From NCBI RefSeq assembly GCF_051401765.1, contig NW_027480423.1:9734001-9798000 (forward strand): a stretch of DNA of 64,000 nt, written 5' to 3'. The translations under genes and the position numbers were made by a program. This DNA comes from Calliopsis andreniformis. Lineage: Eukaryota > Arthropoda > Insecta > Hymenoptera > Andrenidae. Positions 47,361 through 60,600 of this stretch are shown in pieces. The notes beneath the pieces were generated by a model. It made no database searches, was not told the origin of the DNA, and was given only the letters and a program-made list of their open reading frames with translations. The first letter of the stretch is position 1. Each line of letters begins with the position of its first letter.

Positions 47361-48688
47361 CGGAACGTAGAAATGACCAGAACTTTCACACTGGTTGCTA
47401 TTATTCGTTTTATACGATGGAAAAACTGCTATATTTGTATTGTATTTCATGCTTCTGGCGTTGACTGCTTAGGCCCTAACTTTTCGATCAGGTGGAACAA
47501 CGCCCTAGAGTGAAGCCTAGGTTGCCCGGAACGTAGAAATGACCATCACTTTCACACTGGTTGCAATTACTCCAGTTATACGATGGAAAAGCTCTTGTAT
47601 ATTTAATGTATTTTATGCTTCGGGCGTTGACTTCTATGGCCCTACCTATTCGATCTGGTGGAGCTATGCCCTACAGTCAAGCCTAATTTGCCCGTAACGT
47701 AGAAATGAACATAACTTTCACACTGGTAGCAATTATTCGTTTTATACAATGGAAAAACTGTTCTATTTATTTTGTATTTTATGCTTCCGGCGTTGACTTC
47801 TATGGCCCGACCTATTCGATCTGGTGTAGCAACACCCTACAGTCAAGCCTAGGTTGCCCGGAACGTAGAAATGACCATAACATTCACACCGGTTGCAATT
47901 ATTTATGCTATACGTTAGAAAAACTGTTGCATTTTTATTGTAATTTATGCTTCTAGCGTTGACTTCTAAGGCCGTAGCTATTCGATCTGGTGGAGCAACG
48001 CCCTAGAGTGAAGCCTAGGTTGCCCGGAACGTAGAAATGACCAGAACTTTCACACTGGTTGCTATTATTCGTTTTATACGATGGAAAAACTGCTATATTT
48101 GTATTGTATTTCATGCTTCTGGCGTTGACTGCTTAGGCCCTAACTTTTCGATCAGGTGGAACAACGCCCTAGAGTGAAGCCTAGGTTGCCCGGAACGTAG
48201 AAATGACCATCACTTTCACACTGGTTGCAATTACTCCAGTTATACGATGGAAAAGCTCTTGTATATTTAATGTATTTTATGCTTCGGGCGTTGACTTCTA
48301 TGGCCCTACCTATTCGATCTGGTGGAGCTATGCCCTACAGTCAAGCCTAATTTGCCCGTAACGTAGAAATGAACATAACTTTCACACTGGTAGCAATTAT
48401 TCGTTTTATACAATGGAAAAACTGTTCTATTTATTTTGTATTTTATGCTTCCGGCGTTGACTTCTATGGCCCGACCTATTCGATCTGGTGCAGCAACACC
48501 CTACAGTCAAGCCTAGGTTGCCCGGAACGTAGAAATGACCATAACATTCACACCGGTTGCAATTATTTATGCTATACGTTAGAAAAACTGTTGCATTTTT
48601 ATTGTAATTTATGCTTCTAGCGTTGACTTCTAAGGCCGTAGCTATTCGATGTGGTGGAGAAACGCCCTAGAGTGAAGCCTAGGTTGTC
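47361..48688. repeat. 4-monomer tandem repeat in the satellite
   Basis: 47361-48024 and 48025-48688 are near-identical 664-bp units (four monomers), with markers AAACTGCTATATTTGTATTG, GGAGCTATGCCCTACAGTC and TAATTTGCCCGTAACG. Differences are minimal (GGTGTAGC against GGTGCAGC). The second copy forms the beginning of the 22-monomer repeat that follows. Confidence 0.9.
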
Positions 48689-51600
48689 CGCAACGTAGAA
48701 ATGACCATTACTTTCATACTGTTTGCTATTATTCATTTTATACGATGGAAAAGGTGTTGTATTTATATTCTATTTTATGCTTCTAGCGTTGACTGCTAAG
48801 GCCGTAGCTATTAGATGTGGTGGAGTAACGCCCTAGAGTGACGCCTACGTTGCCTGGAACGTAGAAATGACCATTACTTTCACAATGTTTCCAATTATTC
48901 ATTTTATACGATGGAAAAACTGTTGTACTTATATTGTATTTTATTCTTATGGCGTTGATTTCTAAGTCCCTAGCTATGCGATCTGGTGGAGCAACGCCCT
49001 AGAGTGAAGCCTAGATTGCCCGGAAAGTAGAAATGACTATAACTTTCACATCGGCAGCAATTATTCGTTTTATACGATGGAAAAACTATTCTATTTATTT
49101 TGTATTTTATGCTTCGGGCGTTGACTCCTAAGGCCCTAACTATTCAATCGGTTGCAGCAACGCCCTAGGGTGGATCCTAGGTTGCCCGGAAAGTAGAAAT
49201 GACTATAACTTTCACACTGGTTGCAATTATTCGTTTTATACGATGGAAAAGCTGTTGTATTTATACCGTATTTTATGCTTCTGGCGTTGACTTCTTATGC
49301 CCTAACTATTCCATCTGGTGGAACAACACCCTAGGGTGATGCCTAGGTTGCCTGGAACGTAGAAATGTCCATAAGTTTCACACCGGTAGCAATTATTCGT
49401 TTTATACGATGGAAAAACTGTTGTATTTATATTGCATTTTATGCTTCGTGCGTTGACTTGTAAGGCCCTAACTATTCAATCTGTTGGAGCAACGCCCTTG
49501 GGTGAAGCCTAGGTTTCCAGGAACTTAGAAATGACCATAACTTTCACATCGGTAGCAATTATTCGTTTTATACGATGGTAAAACTGTTGTATTTATTTTG
49601 TATTTGGTGCTTCTGGCGTTGACTTCTTAGGCCTTAACTATTCGATCTGGTGGAGCAGAGCCATAGAGTGAAGCCTAGGGTGTCCGGAAAGTAGAAATGA
49701 ACATTATTTTCACACTGGTTGCAATAATTCGTTTTATACGATGGAAAAACTGTTGTATTTATTATGTATTTTATGCTTCTGACGTTGTATTTTAAGGCCG
49801 CAGCTATTCGATGTGGTGGAGCAACGCCCTAGAGTGAAGCCTAGGTTGCCCGGAACCTAGAAATGACCATTACTTTCACACTGGTTGCAATTATTCGTTT
49901 TATACGATGGAAAAGCTGTTGCATTTATTTTGTATTTTATGCTTCGGGCGTTGACGTCTAAGGCCCTAACTATTCAATCGGTTGCAGCAACGCCCTAGGG
50001 TGGATCCTAGGTTGCCCGGAAAGTAGAAATGCCCATAACCTTCATACTGGTTGCAATTATTCGTTTTATACGATGGAAAAACTGTTGTATTGATATTGTA
50101 TTTTATGCTTCTGGCGTTGACTTCTAAGGCACTAACTATTCGATCTGGTGGAGCTACGCCCTAGAGTGATGCCGAGGTTGCCCGGAACGTAGAAATGACC
50201 ATCACTTTCAAAGTGGATGCAATTATTCCGGTTATATGATGGAAAGACTGTTGTATTTTTATTGCATTTTATGCTTCGGGCATTGACTTCTAAGGCCCTA
50301 ACTATTCAATCTGTTGGAGCAACGACCTAGGGTGTAGCCTAGGTTGCCCGGAACGTAGAAATGACCACAACTTTTATACTGGTTGCAATTACTCGTTTTA
50401 TATGATGGAAAAACTGTTGTATTTATATTGTATTTTATGCTCCTGGCGTTCACTCCTTAGGCCGTAACTATTCGATCTGGTGGAACAACGCCCTAGGGTG
50501 AAGCGTAGGTTGCCCGGAACGTAGAAATGACCATAACTTTCACATCGGTAGCAATTATTCGTTTTATACGATGGAAAAACTGTTCTATTTGTTTTGTATT
50601 TTATGCTTCGGGCGTTGACTTCTAAGGCCCTAACTATTCAATCGGTTACAGCAACGCCCTAGGGTGGATCCTAGGTTGCCCGGAAAGTAGAAGTGACCAT
50701 AACTTTCTTACTGGTTGCAATTATTCGTTTTATACGATGGAAAAACTGTTGTATTGATATTGTGTTTTATGCTTCTGGCGTTGACTTCTAAGGCACTAAC
50801 TATTCGATCTGGTGGAGCAACGCCCTAGAGTGAAGCCGAGGTTGCCCGGAACGTGGAAATGAACATCACTTTCAAACTGGTTGCAATTATTCCGGTTATA
50901 TGATGGAAAGACTGTTGTATTTTTATTGCATTTTATGCTTCGGGCATTGAGTTCTAAGGCCCTAACTATTCAATCTGTTGGAGCAACGCCCTGGGGTGTA
51001 GCCTAGGTTGCCCGGAAAGTAGAAATGACCACAACTTTCATACTGGTTGCAATTACTCGTTTTATATGATGGAACAACTGTTGTATTTATATTGTATTTT
51101 ATGCTTCTGGCGTACACTTCTTAGGCCCTAACTATTCTATCTGGTGGAACAACGCCCTAGGGTGAAGCCTAGGTTGCCCGGAACGTAGAAATGACCATAA
51201 CTTTTACACTGGTAGCAATTATTCGTTTTATACAATGGAAAAACTGTTCTATTTATTTTGTATTTTATGCTTCGGGCGTTGACTTCTAAGGCCCTAACTG
51301 TTGGATCTGGTGGAGCAACGCCCTAGAGTGAAGCCGAGGTCGCCGGGAACATAGAAATGGCCATAACTTTCACACTGATTGCTATTATTCGTTCTATACG
51401 ATGGAAAAACTGTTATATTTATATTGTACCTTATGCTTCTGGCGTTGACTTCTTAGGCCCTAGCAATTCGATCTGGTGGAACAACGCCCTAGAGTGAAGC
51501 CTAGGTTGCCTGGAACGTACAAATGACCATCACCTTCACACGGGTTGCAATTGTTCCTGTTATAGTATGGAAAGACTGTTGTATTTTTATTGTATTTTAT

Positions 51601-54600
51601 GCTTCGGGCGTTGACTTCTAAGGCCCTAACTATTCGATCTGGTGGAGCAACGCCCTAGAGTGAAGCCTAGGTTGCCCGGAACGTAGAAATGACCAGAACT
51701 TTCACACTGGTTGCTATTATTCGTTTTATACGATGGAAAAACTGTTATATTTGTATTGTATTTCATGCTTCTGGCGTTGACTTCTTAGGCCCTAACTTTT
51801 CGATCAGGTGGAACAACGCCCTAGAGTGAAGCCTAGGTTGCCCGGAACGTAGAAATGACCATCACTTTCACACTGGTTGCAATTACTCCAGTTATACGAC
51901 GGAAAAGCTCTTGTATATTTAATGTATTTTATGCTTCGGGCGTTGACTTCTATGGCCCTACCTATTCGATCTGGTGGAGCTATGCCCTACAGTCAAGCCT
52001 AATTTGCCCGTAACGTAGAAATGAACATAACTTTCACACTGGTAGCAATTATTCGTTTTATACAATGGAAAAACTGTTCTATTTATTTTGTATTTTATGC
52101 TTCCGGCGTTGACTTCTATGGCCCGACCTATTCGATCTGGTGTAGCAACACCCTACAGTCAAGCCTAGGTTGCCCGGAACGTAGAAATGACCATAACATT
52201 CACACCGGTTGCAATTATTTATGCTATACGTTAGAAAAACTGTTGCATTTTTATTGTAATTTATGCTTCTAGCGTTGACTTCTAAGGCCGTAGCTATTCG
52301 ATGTGGTGGAGAAACGCCCTAGAGTGAAGCCTAGGTTGTCCGCAACGTAGAAATGACCATTACTTTCATACTGTTTGCTATTATTCATTTTATACGATGG
52401 AAAGGTGTTGTATTTATATTCTATTTTATGCTTCTAGCGTTGACTGCTAAGGCCGTAGCTATTAGATGTGGTGGAGTAACGCCCTAGAGTGACGCCTACG
52501 TTGCCTGGAACGTAGAAATGACCATTACTTTCACAATGTTTCCAATTATTCATTTTATACGATGGAAAAACTGTTGTACTTATATTGTATTTTATTCTTA
52601 TGGCGTTGATTTCTAAGTCCCTAGCTATGCGATCTGGTGGAGCAACGCCCTAGAGTGAAGCCTAGATTGCCCGGAAAGTAGAAATGACTATAACTTTCAC
52701 ATCGGTAGCAATTATTCGTTTTATACGATGGAAAAACTATTCTATTTATTTTGTATTTTATGCTTCGGGCGTTGACTCCTAAGGCCCTAACTATTCAATC
52801 GGTTGCAGCAACGCCCTAGGGTGGATCCTAGGTTGCCCGGAAAGTAGAAATGACTATAACTTTCACACTGGTTGCAATTATTCGTTTTATACGATGGAAA
52901 AGCTGTTGTATTTATACCGTATTTTATGCTTCTGGCGTTGACTTCTTATGCCCTAACTATTCCATCTGGTGGAACAACACCCTAGGGTGATGCCTAGGTT
53001 GCCTGGAACGTAGAAATGTCCATAAGTTTCACACCGGTAGCAATTATTCGTTTTATACGATGGAAAAACTGTTGTATTTATATTGCATTTTATGCTTCGT
53101 GCGTTGACTTGTAAGGCCCTAACTATTCAATCTGTTGGAGCAACGCCCTTGGGTGAAGCCTAGGTTTCCAGGAACTTAGAAATGACCATAACTTTCACAT
53201 CGGTAGCAATTATTCGTTTTATACGATGGTAAAACTGTTGTATTTATTTTGTATTTGGTGCTTCTGGCGTTGACTTCTTAGGCCTTAACTATTCGATCTG
53301 GTGGAGCAGAGCCATAGAGTGAAGCCTAGGGTGTCCGGAAAGTAGAAATGAACATTATTTTCACACTGGTTGCAATAATTCGTTTTATACGATGGAAAAA
53401 CTGTTGTATTTATTATGTATTTTATGCTTCTGACGTTGTATTTTAAGGCCGCAGCTATTCGATGTGGTGGAGCAACGCCCTAGAGTGAAGCCTAGGTTGC
53501 CCGGAACCTAGAAATGACCATTACTTTCACACTGGTTGCAATTATTCGTTTTATACGATGGAAAAGCTGTTGCATTTATTTTGTATTTTATGCTTCGGGC
53601 GTTGACGTCTAAGGCCCTAACTATTCAATCGGTTGCAGCAACGCCCTAGGGTGGATCCTAGGTTGCCCGGAAAGTAGAAATGCCCATAACCTTCATACTG
53701 GTTGCAATTATTCGTTTTATACGATGGAAAAACTGTTGTATTGATATTGTATTTTATGCTTCTGGCGTTGACTTCTAAGGCACTAACTATTCGATCTGGT
53801 GGAGCAACGCCCTAGAGTAATGCCGAGGTTGCCCGGAACGTAGAAATGACCATCACTTTCAAAGTGGATGCAATTATTCCGGTTATATGATGGAAAGACT
53901 GTTGTATTTTTATTGCATTTTATGCTTCGGGCATTGACTTCTAAGGCCCTAACTATTCAATCTGTTGGAGCAACGACCTAGGGTGTAGCCTATGTTGCCC
54001 GGAACGTAGAAATGACCACAACTTTTATACTGGTTGCAATTACTCGTTTTATATGATGGAAAAACTGTTGTATTTATATTGTATTTTATGCTCCTGGCGT
54101 TCACTTCTTAGGCCCTAACTATTCGATCTGGTGGAACAACGCCCTAGGGTGAAGCGTAGGTTGCCCGGAACGTAGAAATGACCATAACTTTCACATCGGT
54201 AGCAATTATTCGTTTTATACGATGGAAAAACTGTTCTATTTGTTTTGTATTTTATGCTTCGGGCGTTGACTTCTAAGGCCCTAACTATTCAATCGGTTAC
54301 AGCAACGCCCTAGGGTGGATCCTAGGTTGCCCGGAAAGTAGAAGTGACCATAACTTTCTTACTGGTTGCAATTATTCGTTTTATACGATGGAAAAACTGT
54401 TGTATTGATATTGTGTTTTATGCTTCTGGCGTTGACTTCTAAGGCACTAACTATTCGATCTGGTGGAGCAACGCCCTAGAGTGAAGCCGAGGTTGCCCGG
54501 AACGTGGAAATGAACATCACTTTCAAACTGGTTGCAATTATTCCGGTTATATGATGGAAAGACTGTTGTATTTTTATTGCATTTTATGCTTCGGGCATTG

Positions 54601-57600
54601 AGTTCTAAGGCCCTAACTATTCAATCTGTTGGAGCAACGCCCTGGGGTGTAGCCTAGGTTGCCCGGAAAGTAGAAATGACCACAACTTTCATACTGGTTG
54701 CAATTACTCGTTTTATATGATGGAACAACTGTTGTATTTATATTGTGTTTTATGCTTCTGGCGTACACTTCTTAGGCCCTAACTATTCTATCTGGTGGAA
54801 CAACGCCCTAGGGTAAAGCCTAGGTTGCCCGGAACGTAGAAATGACCATAACTTTTACACTGGTAGCAATTATTCGTTTTATACAATGGAAAAACTGTTC
54901 TATTTATTTTGTATTTTATGCTTCGGGCGTTGACTTCTAAGGCCCTAACTGTTGGATCTGGTGGAGCAACGCCCTAGAGTGAAGCCGAGGTCGCCCGGAA
55001 CATAGAAATGGCCATAACTTTCACAGTGATTGCTATTATTCGTTCTATACGATGGAAAAACTGTTATATTTATATTGTACCTTATGCTTCTGGCGTTGAC
55101 TTCTTAGGCCCTAGCAATTCGATCTGGTGGAACAACGCCCTAGAGTGAAGCCTAGGTTGCCTGGAACGTACAAATGACCATCACCTTCACACGGGTTGCA
55201 ATTGTTCCTGTTATAGTATGGAAAGACTGTTGTATTTTTATTGTATTTTATGCTTCGGGCGTTGACTTCTAAGGCCCTAACTATTCGATCTGGTGGAGCA
55301 ACGCCCTAGAGTGAAGCCTAGGTTGCCCGGAACGTAGAAATGACCAGAACTTTCACACTGGTTGCAATTATTCGTTTTATACAATGGAAAAACTGTTCTA
55401 TTTATTTTGTATTTTATGCTTCCGGCGTTGACTTCTATGGCCCGACCTATTCGATCTGGTGTAGCAACACCCTACAGTCAAGCCTAGGTTGCCCGGAACG
55501 TAGAAATGACCATAACATTCACACCGGTTGCAATTATTTATGCTATACGTTAGAAAAACTGTTGCATTTTTATTGTAATTTATGCTTCTAGCGTTGACTT
55601 CTAAGGCCGTAGCTATTCGATGTGGTGGAGAAACGCCCTAGAGTGAAGCCTAGGTTGTCCGCAACGTAGAAATGACCATTACTTTCATACTGTTTGCTAT
55701 TATTCATTTTATACGATGGAAAGGTGTTGTATTTATATTCTATTTTATGCTTCTAGCGTTGACTGCTAAGGCCGTAGCTATTAGATGTGGTGGAGTAACG
55801 CCCTAGAGTGACGCCTACGTTGCCTGGAACGTAGAAATGACCATTACTTTCACAATGTTTCCAATTATTCATTTTATACGATGGAAAAACTGTTGTACTT
55901 ATATTGTATTTTATTCTTATGGCGTTGATTTCTAAGTCCCTAGCTATGCGATCTGGTGGAGCAACGCCCTAGAGTGAAGCCTAGATTGCCCGGAAAGTAG
56001 AAATGACTATAACTTTCACATCGGTAGCAATTATTCGTTTTATACGATGGAAAAACTATTCTATTTATTTTGTATTTTATGCTTCGGGCGTTGACTCCTA
56101 AGGCCCTAACTATTCAATCGGTTGCAGCAACGCCCTAGGGTGGATCCTAGGTTGCCCGGAAAGTAGAAATGACTATAACTTTCACACTGGTTGCAATTAT
56201 TCGTTTTATACGATGGAAAAGCTGTTGTATTTATACCGTATTTTATGCTTCTGGCGTTGACTTCTTATGCCCTAACTATTCCATCTGGTGGAACAACACC
56301 CTAGGGTGATGCCTAGGTTGCCTGGAACGTAGAAATGTCCATAAGTTTCACACCGGTAGCAATTATTCGTTTTATACGATGGAAAAACTGTTGTATTTAT
56401 ATTGCATTTTATGCTTCGTGCGTTGACTTGTAAGGCCCTAACTATTCAATCTGTTGGAGCAACGCCCTTGGGTGAAGCCTAGGTTTCCAGGAACTTAGAA
56501 ATGACCATAACTTTCACATCGGTAGCAATTATTCGTTTTATACGATGGTAAAACTGTTGTATTTATTTTGTATTTGGTGCTTCTGGCGTTGACTTCTTAG
56601 GCCTTAACTATTCGATCTGGTGGAGCAGAGCCATAGAGTGAAGCCTAGGGTGTCCGGAAAGTAGAAATGAACATTATTTTCACACTGGTTGCAATAATTC
56701 GTTTTATACGATGGAAAAACTGTTGTATTTATTATGTATTTTATGCTTCTGACGTTGTATTTTAAGGCCGCAGCTATTCGATGTGGTGGAGCAACGCCCT
56801 AGAGTGAAGCCTAGGTTGCCCGGAACCTAGAAATGACCATTACTTTCACACTGGTTGCAATTATTCGTTTTATACGATGGAAAAGCTGTTGCATTTATTT
56901 TGTATTTTATGCTTCGGGCGTTGACGTCTAAGGCCCTAACTATTCAATCGGTTGCAGCAACGCCCTAGGGTGGATCCTAGGTTGCCCGGAAAGTAGAAAT
57001 GCCCATAACCTTCATACTGGTTGCAATTATTCGTTTTATACGATGGAAAAACTGTTGTATTGATATTGTATTTTATGCTTCTGGCGTTGACTTCTAAGGC
57101 ACTAACTATTCGATCTGGTGGAGCAACGCCCTAGAGTAATGCCGAGGTTGCCCGGAACGTAGAAATGACCATCACTTTCAAAGTGGATGCAATTATTCCG
57201 GTTATATGATGGAAAGACTGTTGTATTTTTATTGCATTTTATGCTTCGGGCATTGACTTCTAAGGCCCTAACTATTCAATCTGTTGGAGCAACGACCTAG
57301 GGTGTAGCCTATGTTGCCCGGAACGTAGAAATGACCACAACTTTTATACTGGTTGCAATTACTCGTTTTATATGATGGAAAAACTGTTGTATTTATATTG
57401 TATTTTATGCTCCTGGCGTTCACTTCTTAGGCCCTAACTATTCGATCTGGTGGAACAACGCCCTAGGGTGAAGCGTAGGTTGCCCGGAACGTAGAAATGA
57501 CCATAACTTTCACATCGGTAGCAATTATTCGTTTTATACGATGGAAAAACTGTTCTATTTGTTTTGTATTTTATGCTTCGGGCGTTGACTTCTAAGGCCC

Positions 57601-60600
57601 TAACTATTCAATCGGTTACAGCAACGCCCTAGGGTGGATCCTAGGTTGCCCGGAAAGTAGAAGTGACCATAACTTTCTTACTGGTTGCAATTATTCGTTT
57701 TATACGATGGAAAAACTGTTGTATTGATATTGTGTTTTATGCTTCTGGCGTTGACTTCTAAGGCACTAACTATTCGATCTGGTGGAGCAACGCCCTAGAG
57801 TGAAGCCGAGGTTGCCCGGAACGTGGAAATGAACATCACTTTCAAACTGGTTGCAATTATTCCGGTTATATGATGGAAAGACTGTTGTATTTTTATTGCA
57901 TTTTATGCTTCGGGCATTGAGTTCTAAGGCCCTAACTATTCAATCTGTTGGAGCAACGCCCTGGGGTGTAGCCTAGGTTGCCCGGAAAGTAGAAATGACC
58001 ACAACTTTCATACTGGTTGCAATTACTCGTTTTATATGATGGAACAACTGTTGTATTTATATTGTATTTTATGCTTCTGGCGTACACTTCTTAGGCCCTA
58101 ACTATTCTATCTGGTGGAACAACGCCCTAGGGTGAAGCCTAGGTTGCCCGGAATGTAGAAATGACCATAACTTTTACACTGGTAGCAATTATTCGTTTTA
58201 TACAATGGAAAAACTGTTCTATTTATTTTGTATTTTATGCTTCGGGCGTTGACTTCTAAGGCCCTAACTGTTGGATCTGGTGGAGCAACGCCCTAGAGTG
58301 AAGCCTAGGTTGCCCGGAACGTAGAAATGACCATAACATTCACACTGATTGCTATTATTCGTTCTATACGATGGAAAAACTGTTATATTTATTTTGTATC
58401 TTATGCTTCTGGCGGTGACTTCTTAGGCCCTAGCAATTCGATCTGGTGGAACAACGCCCTAGAGTGAAGCCTAGGTTGCCTGGAACGTACAAATGACAAT
58501 CACCTTCACACGGGTTGCAATTGTTCCTGTTATAGTGTGGAAAGACTGTTGTATTTTTATTGTATTTTATGCTTCGGGCGTTGACTTCTAAGGCCCTAAC
58601 TATTCGATCTGGTGGAGCAACGCCCTAGAGTGATGCCGAGGTTGCCCGGAACGTAGAAATGACCATCACTTTCAAAGTGGATGCAATTATTCCGGTTATA
58701 TGATGGAAAGACTGTTGTATTTTTATTGCATTTTATGCTTCGGGCATTGACTTCTAAGGCCCTAACTATTCAATCTGTTGGAGCAACGACCTAGGGTGTA
58801 GCCTAGGTTGCCCGGAACGTAGAAATGACCACAACTTTTATACTGGTTGCAATTACTCGTTTTATATGATGGAAAAACTGTTGTATTTATATTGTATTTT
58901 ATGCTCCTGGCGTTCACTCCTTAGGCCCTAACTATTCGATCTGGTGGAACAACGCTCTAGGGTGAAGCGTAGGTTGCCCGGAACGTAGAAATGACCATAA
59001 CTTTCACATCGGTAGCAATTATTCGTTTTATACGATGGAAAAACTGTTCTATTTGTTTTGTATTTTATGCTTCGGGCGTTGACTTCTAAGGCCCTAACTA
59101 TTCAATCGGTTACAGCAACGCCCTAGGGTGGATCCTAGGTTGCCCGGAAAGTAGAAGTGACCATAACTTTCTTACTGGTTGCAATTATTCGTTTTATACG
59201 ATGGAAAAACTGTTGTATTGATATTGTGTTTTATGCTTCTGGCGTTGACTTCTAAGGCACTAACTATTCGATCTGGTGGAGCAACGCCCTAGAGTGAAGC
59301 CGAGGTTGCCCGGAACGTGGAAATGAACATCACTTTCAAACTGGTTGCAATTATTCCGGTTATATGATGGAAAGACTGTTGTATTTTTATTGCATTTTAT
59401 GCTTCGGGCATTGAGTTCTAAGGCCCTAACTATTCAATCTGTTGGAGCAACGCCCTGGGGTGTAGCCTAGGTTGCCCGGAAAGTAGAAATGACCACAACA
59501 TTCATACTGGTTGCAATTACTCGTTTTATATGATGGAACAACTGTTGTATTTATATTGTGTTTTATGCTTCTGGCGTACACTTCTTAGGCCCTAACTATT
59601 CTATCTGGTGGAACAACGCCCTAGGGTAAAGCCTAGGTTGCCCGGAACGTAGAAATGACCATAACTTTTACACTGGTAGCAATTATTCGTTTTATACAAT
59701 GGAAAAACTGTTCTATTTATTTTGTATTTTATGCTTCGGGCGTTGACTTCTAAGGCCCTAACTGTTGGATCTGGTGGAGCAACGCCCTAGAGTGAAGCCG
59801 AGGTCGCCCGGAACATAGAAATGGCCATAACTTTCACAGTGATTGCTATTATTCGTTCTATACGATGGAAAAACTGTTATATTTATATTGTACCTTATGC
59901 TTCTGGCGTTGACTTCTTAGGCCCTAGCAATTCGATCTGGTGGAACAACGCCCTAGAGTGAAGCCTAGGTTGCCTGGAACGTACAAATGACCATCACCTT
60001 CACACGGGTTGCAATTGTTCCTGTTATAGTATGGAAAGACTGTTGTATTTTTATTGTATTTTATGCTTCGGGCGTTGACTTCTAAGGCCCTAACTATTCG
60101 ATCTGGTGGAGCAACGCCCTAGAGTGAAGCCTAGGTTGCCCGGAACGTAGAAATGACCAGAACTTTCACACTGGTTGCTATTATTCGTTTTATACGATGG
60201 AAAAACTGTTATATTTGTATTGTATTTCATGCTTCTGGCGTTGACTTCTTAGGCCCTAACTTTTCGATCAGGTGGAACAACGCCCTAGAGTGAAGCCTAG
60301 GTTGCCCGGAACGTAGAAATGACCATCACTTTCACACTGGTTGCAATTACTCCAGTTATACGACGGAAAAGCTCTTGTATATTTAATGTATTTTATGCTT
60401 CGGGCGTTGACTTCTATGGCCCTACCTATTCGATCTGGTGGAGCTATGCCCTACAGTCAAGCCTAATTTGCCCGTAACGTAGAAATGAACATAACTTTCA
60501 CACTGGTAGCAATTATTCGTTTTATACAATGGAAAAACTGTTCTATTTATTTTGTATTTTATGCTTCCGGCGTTGACTTCTATGGCCCGACCTATTCGAT

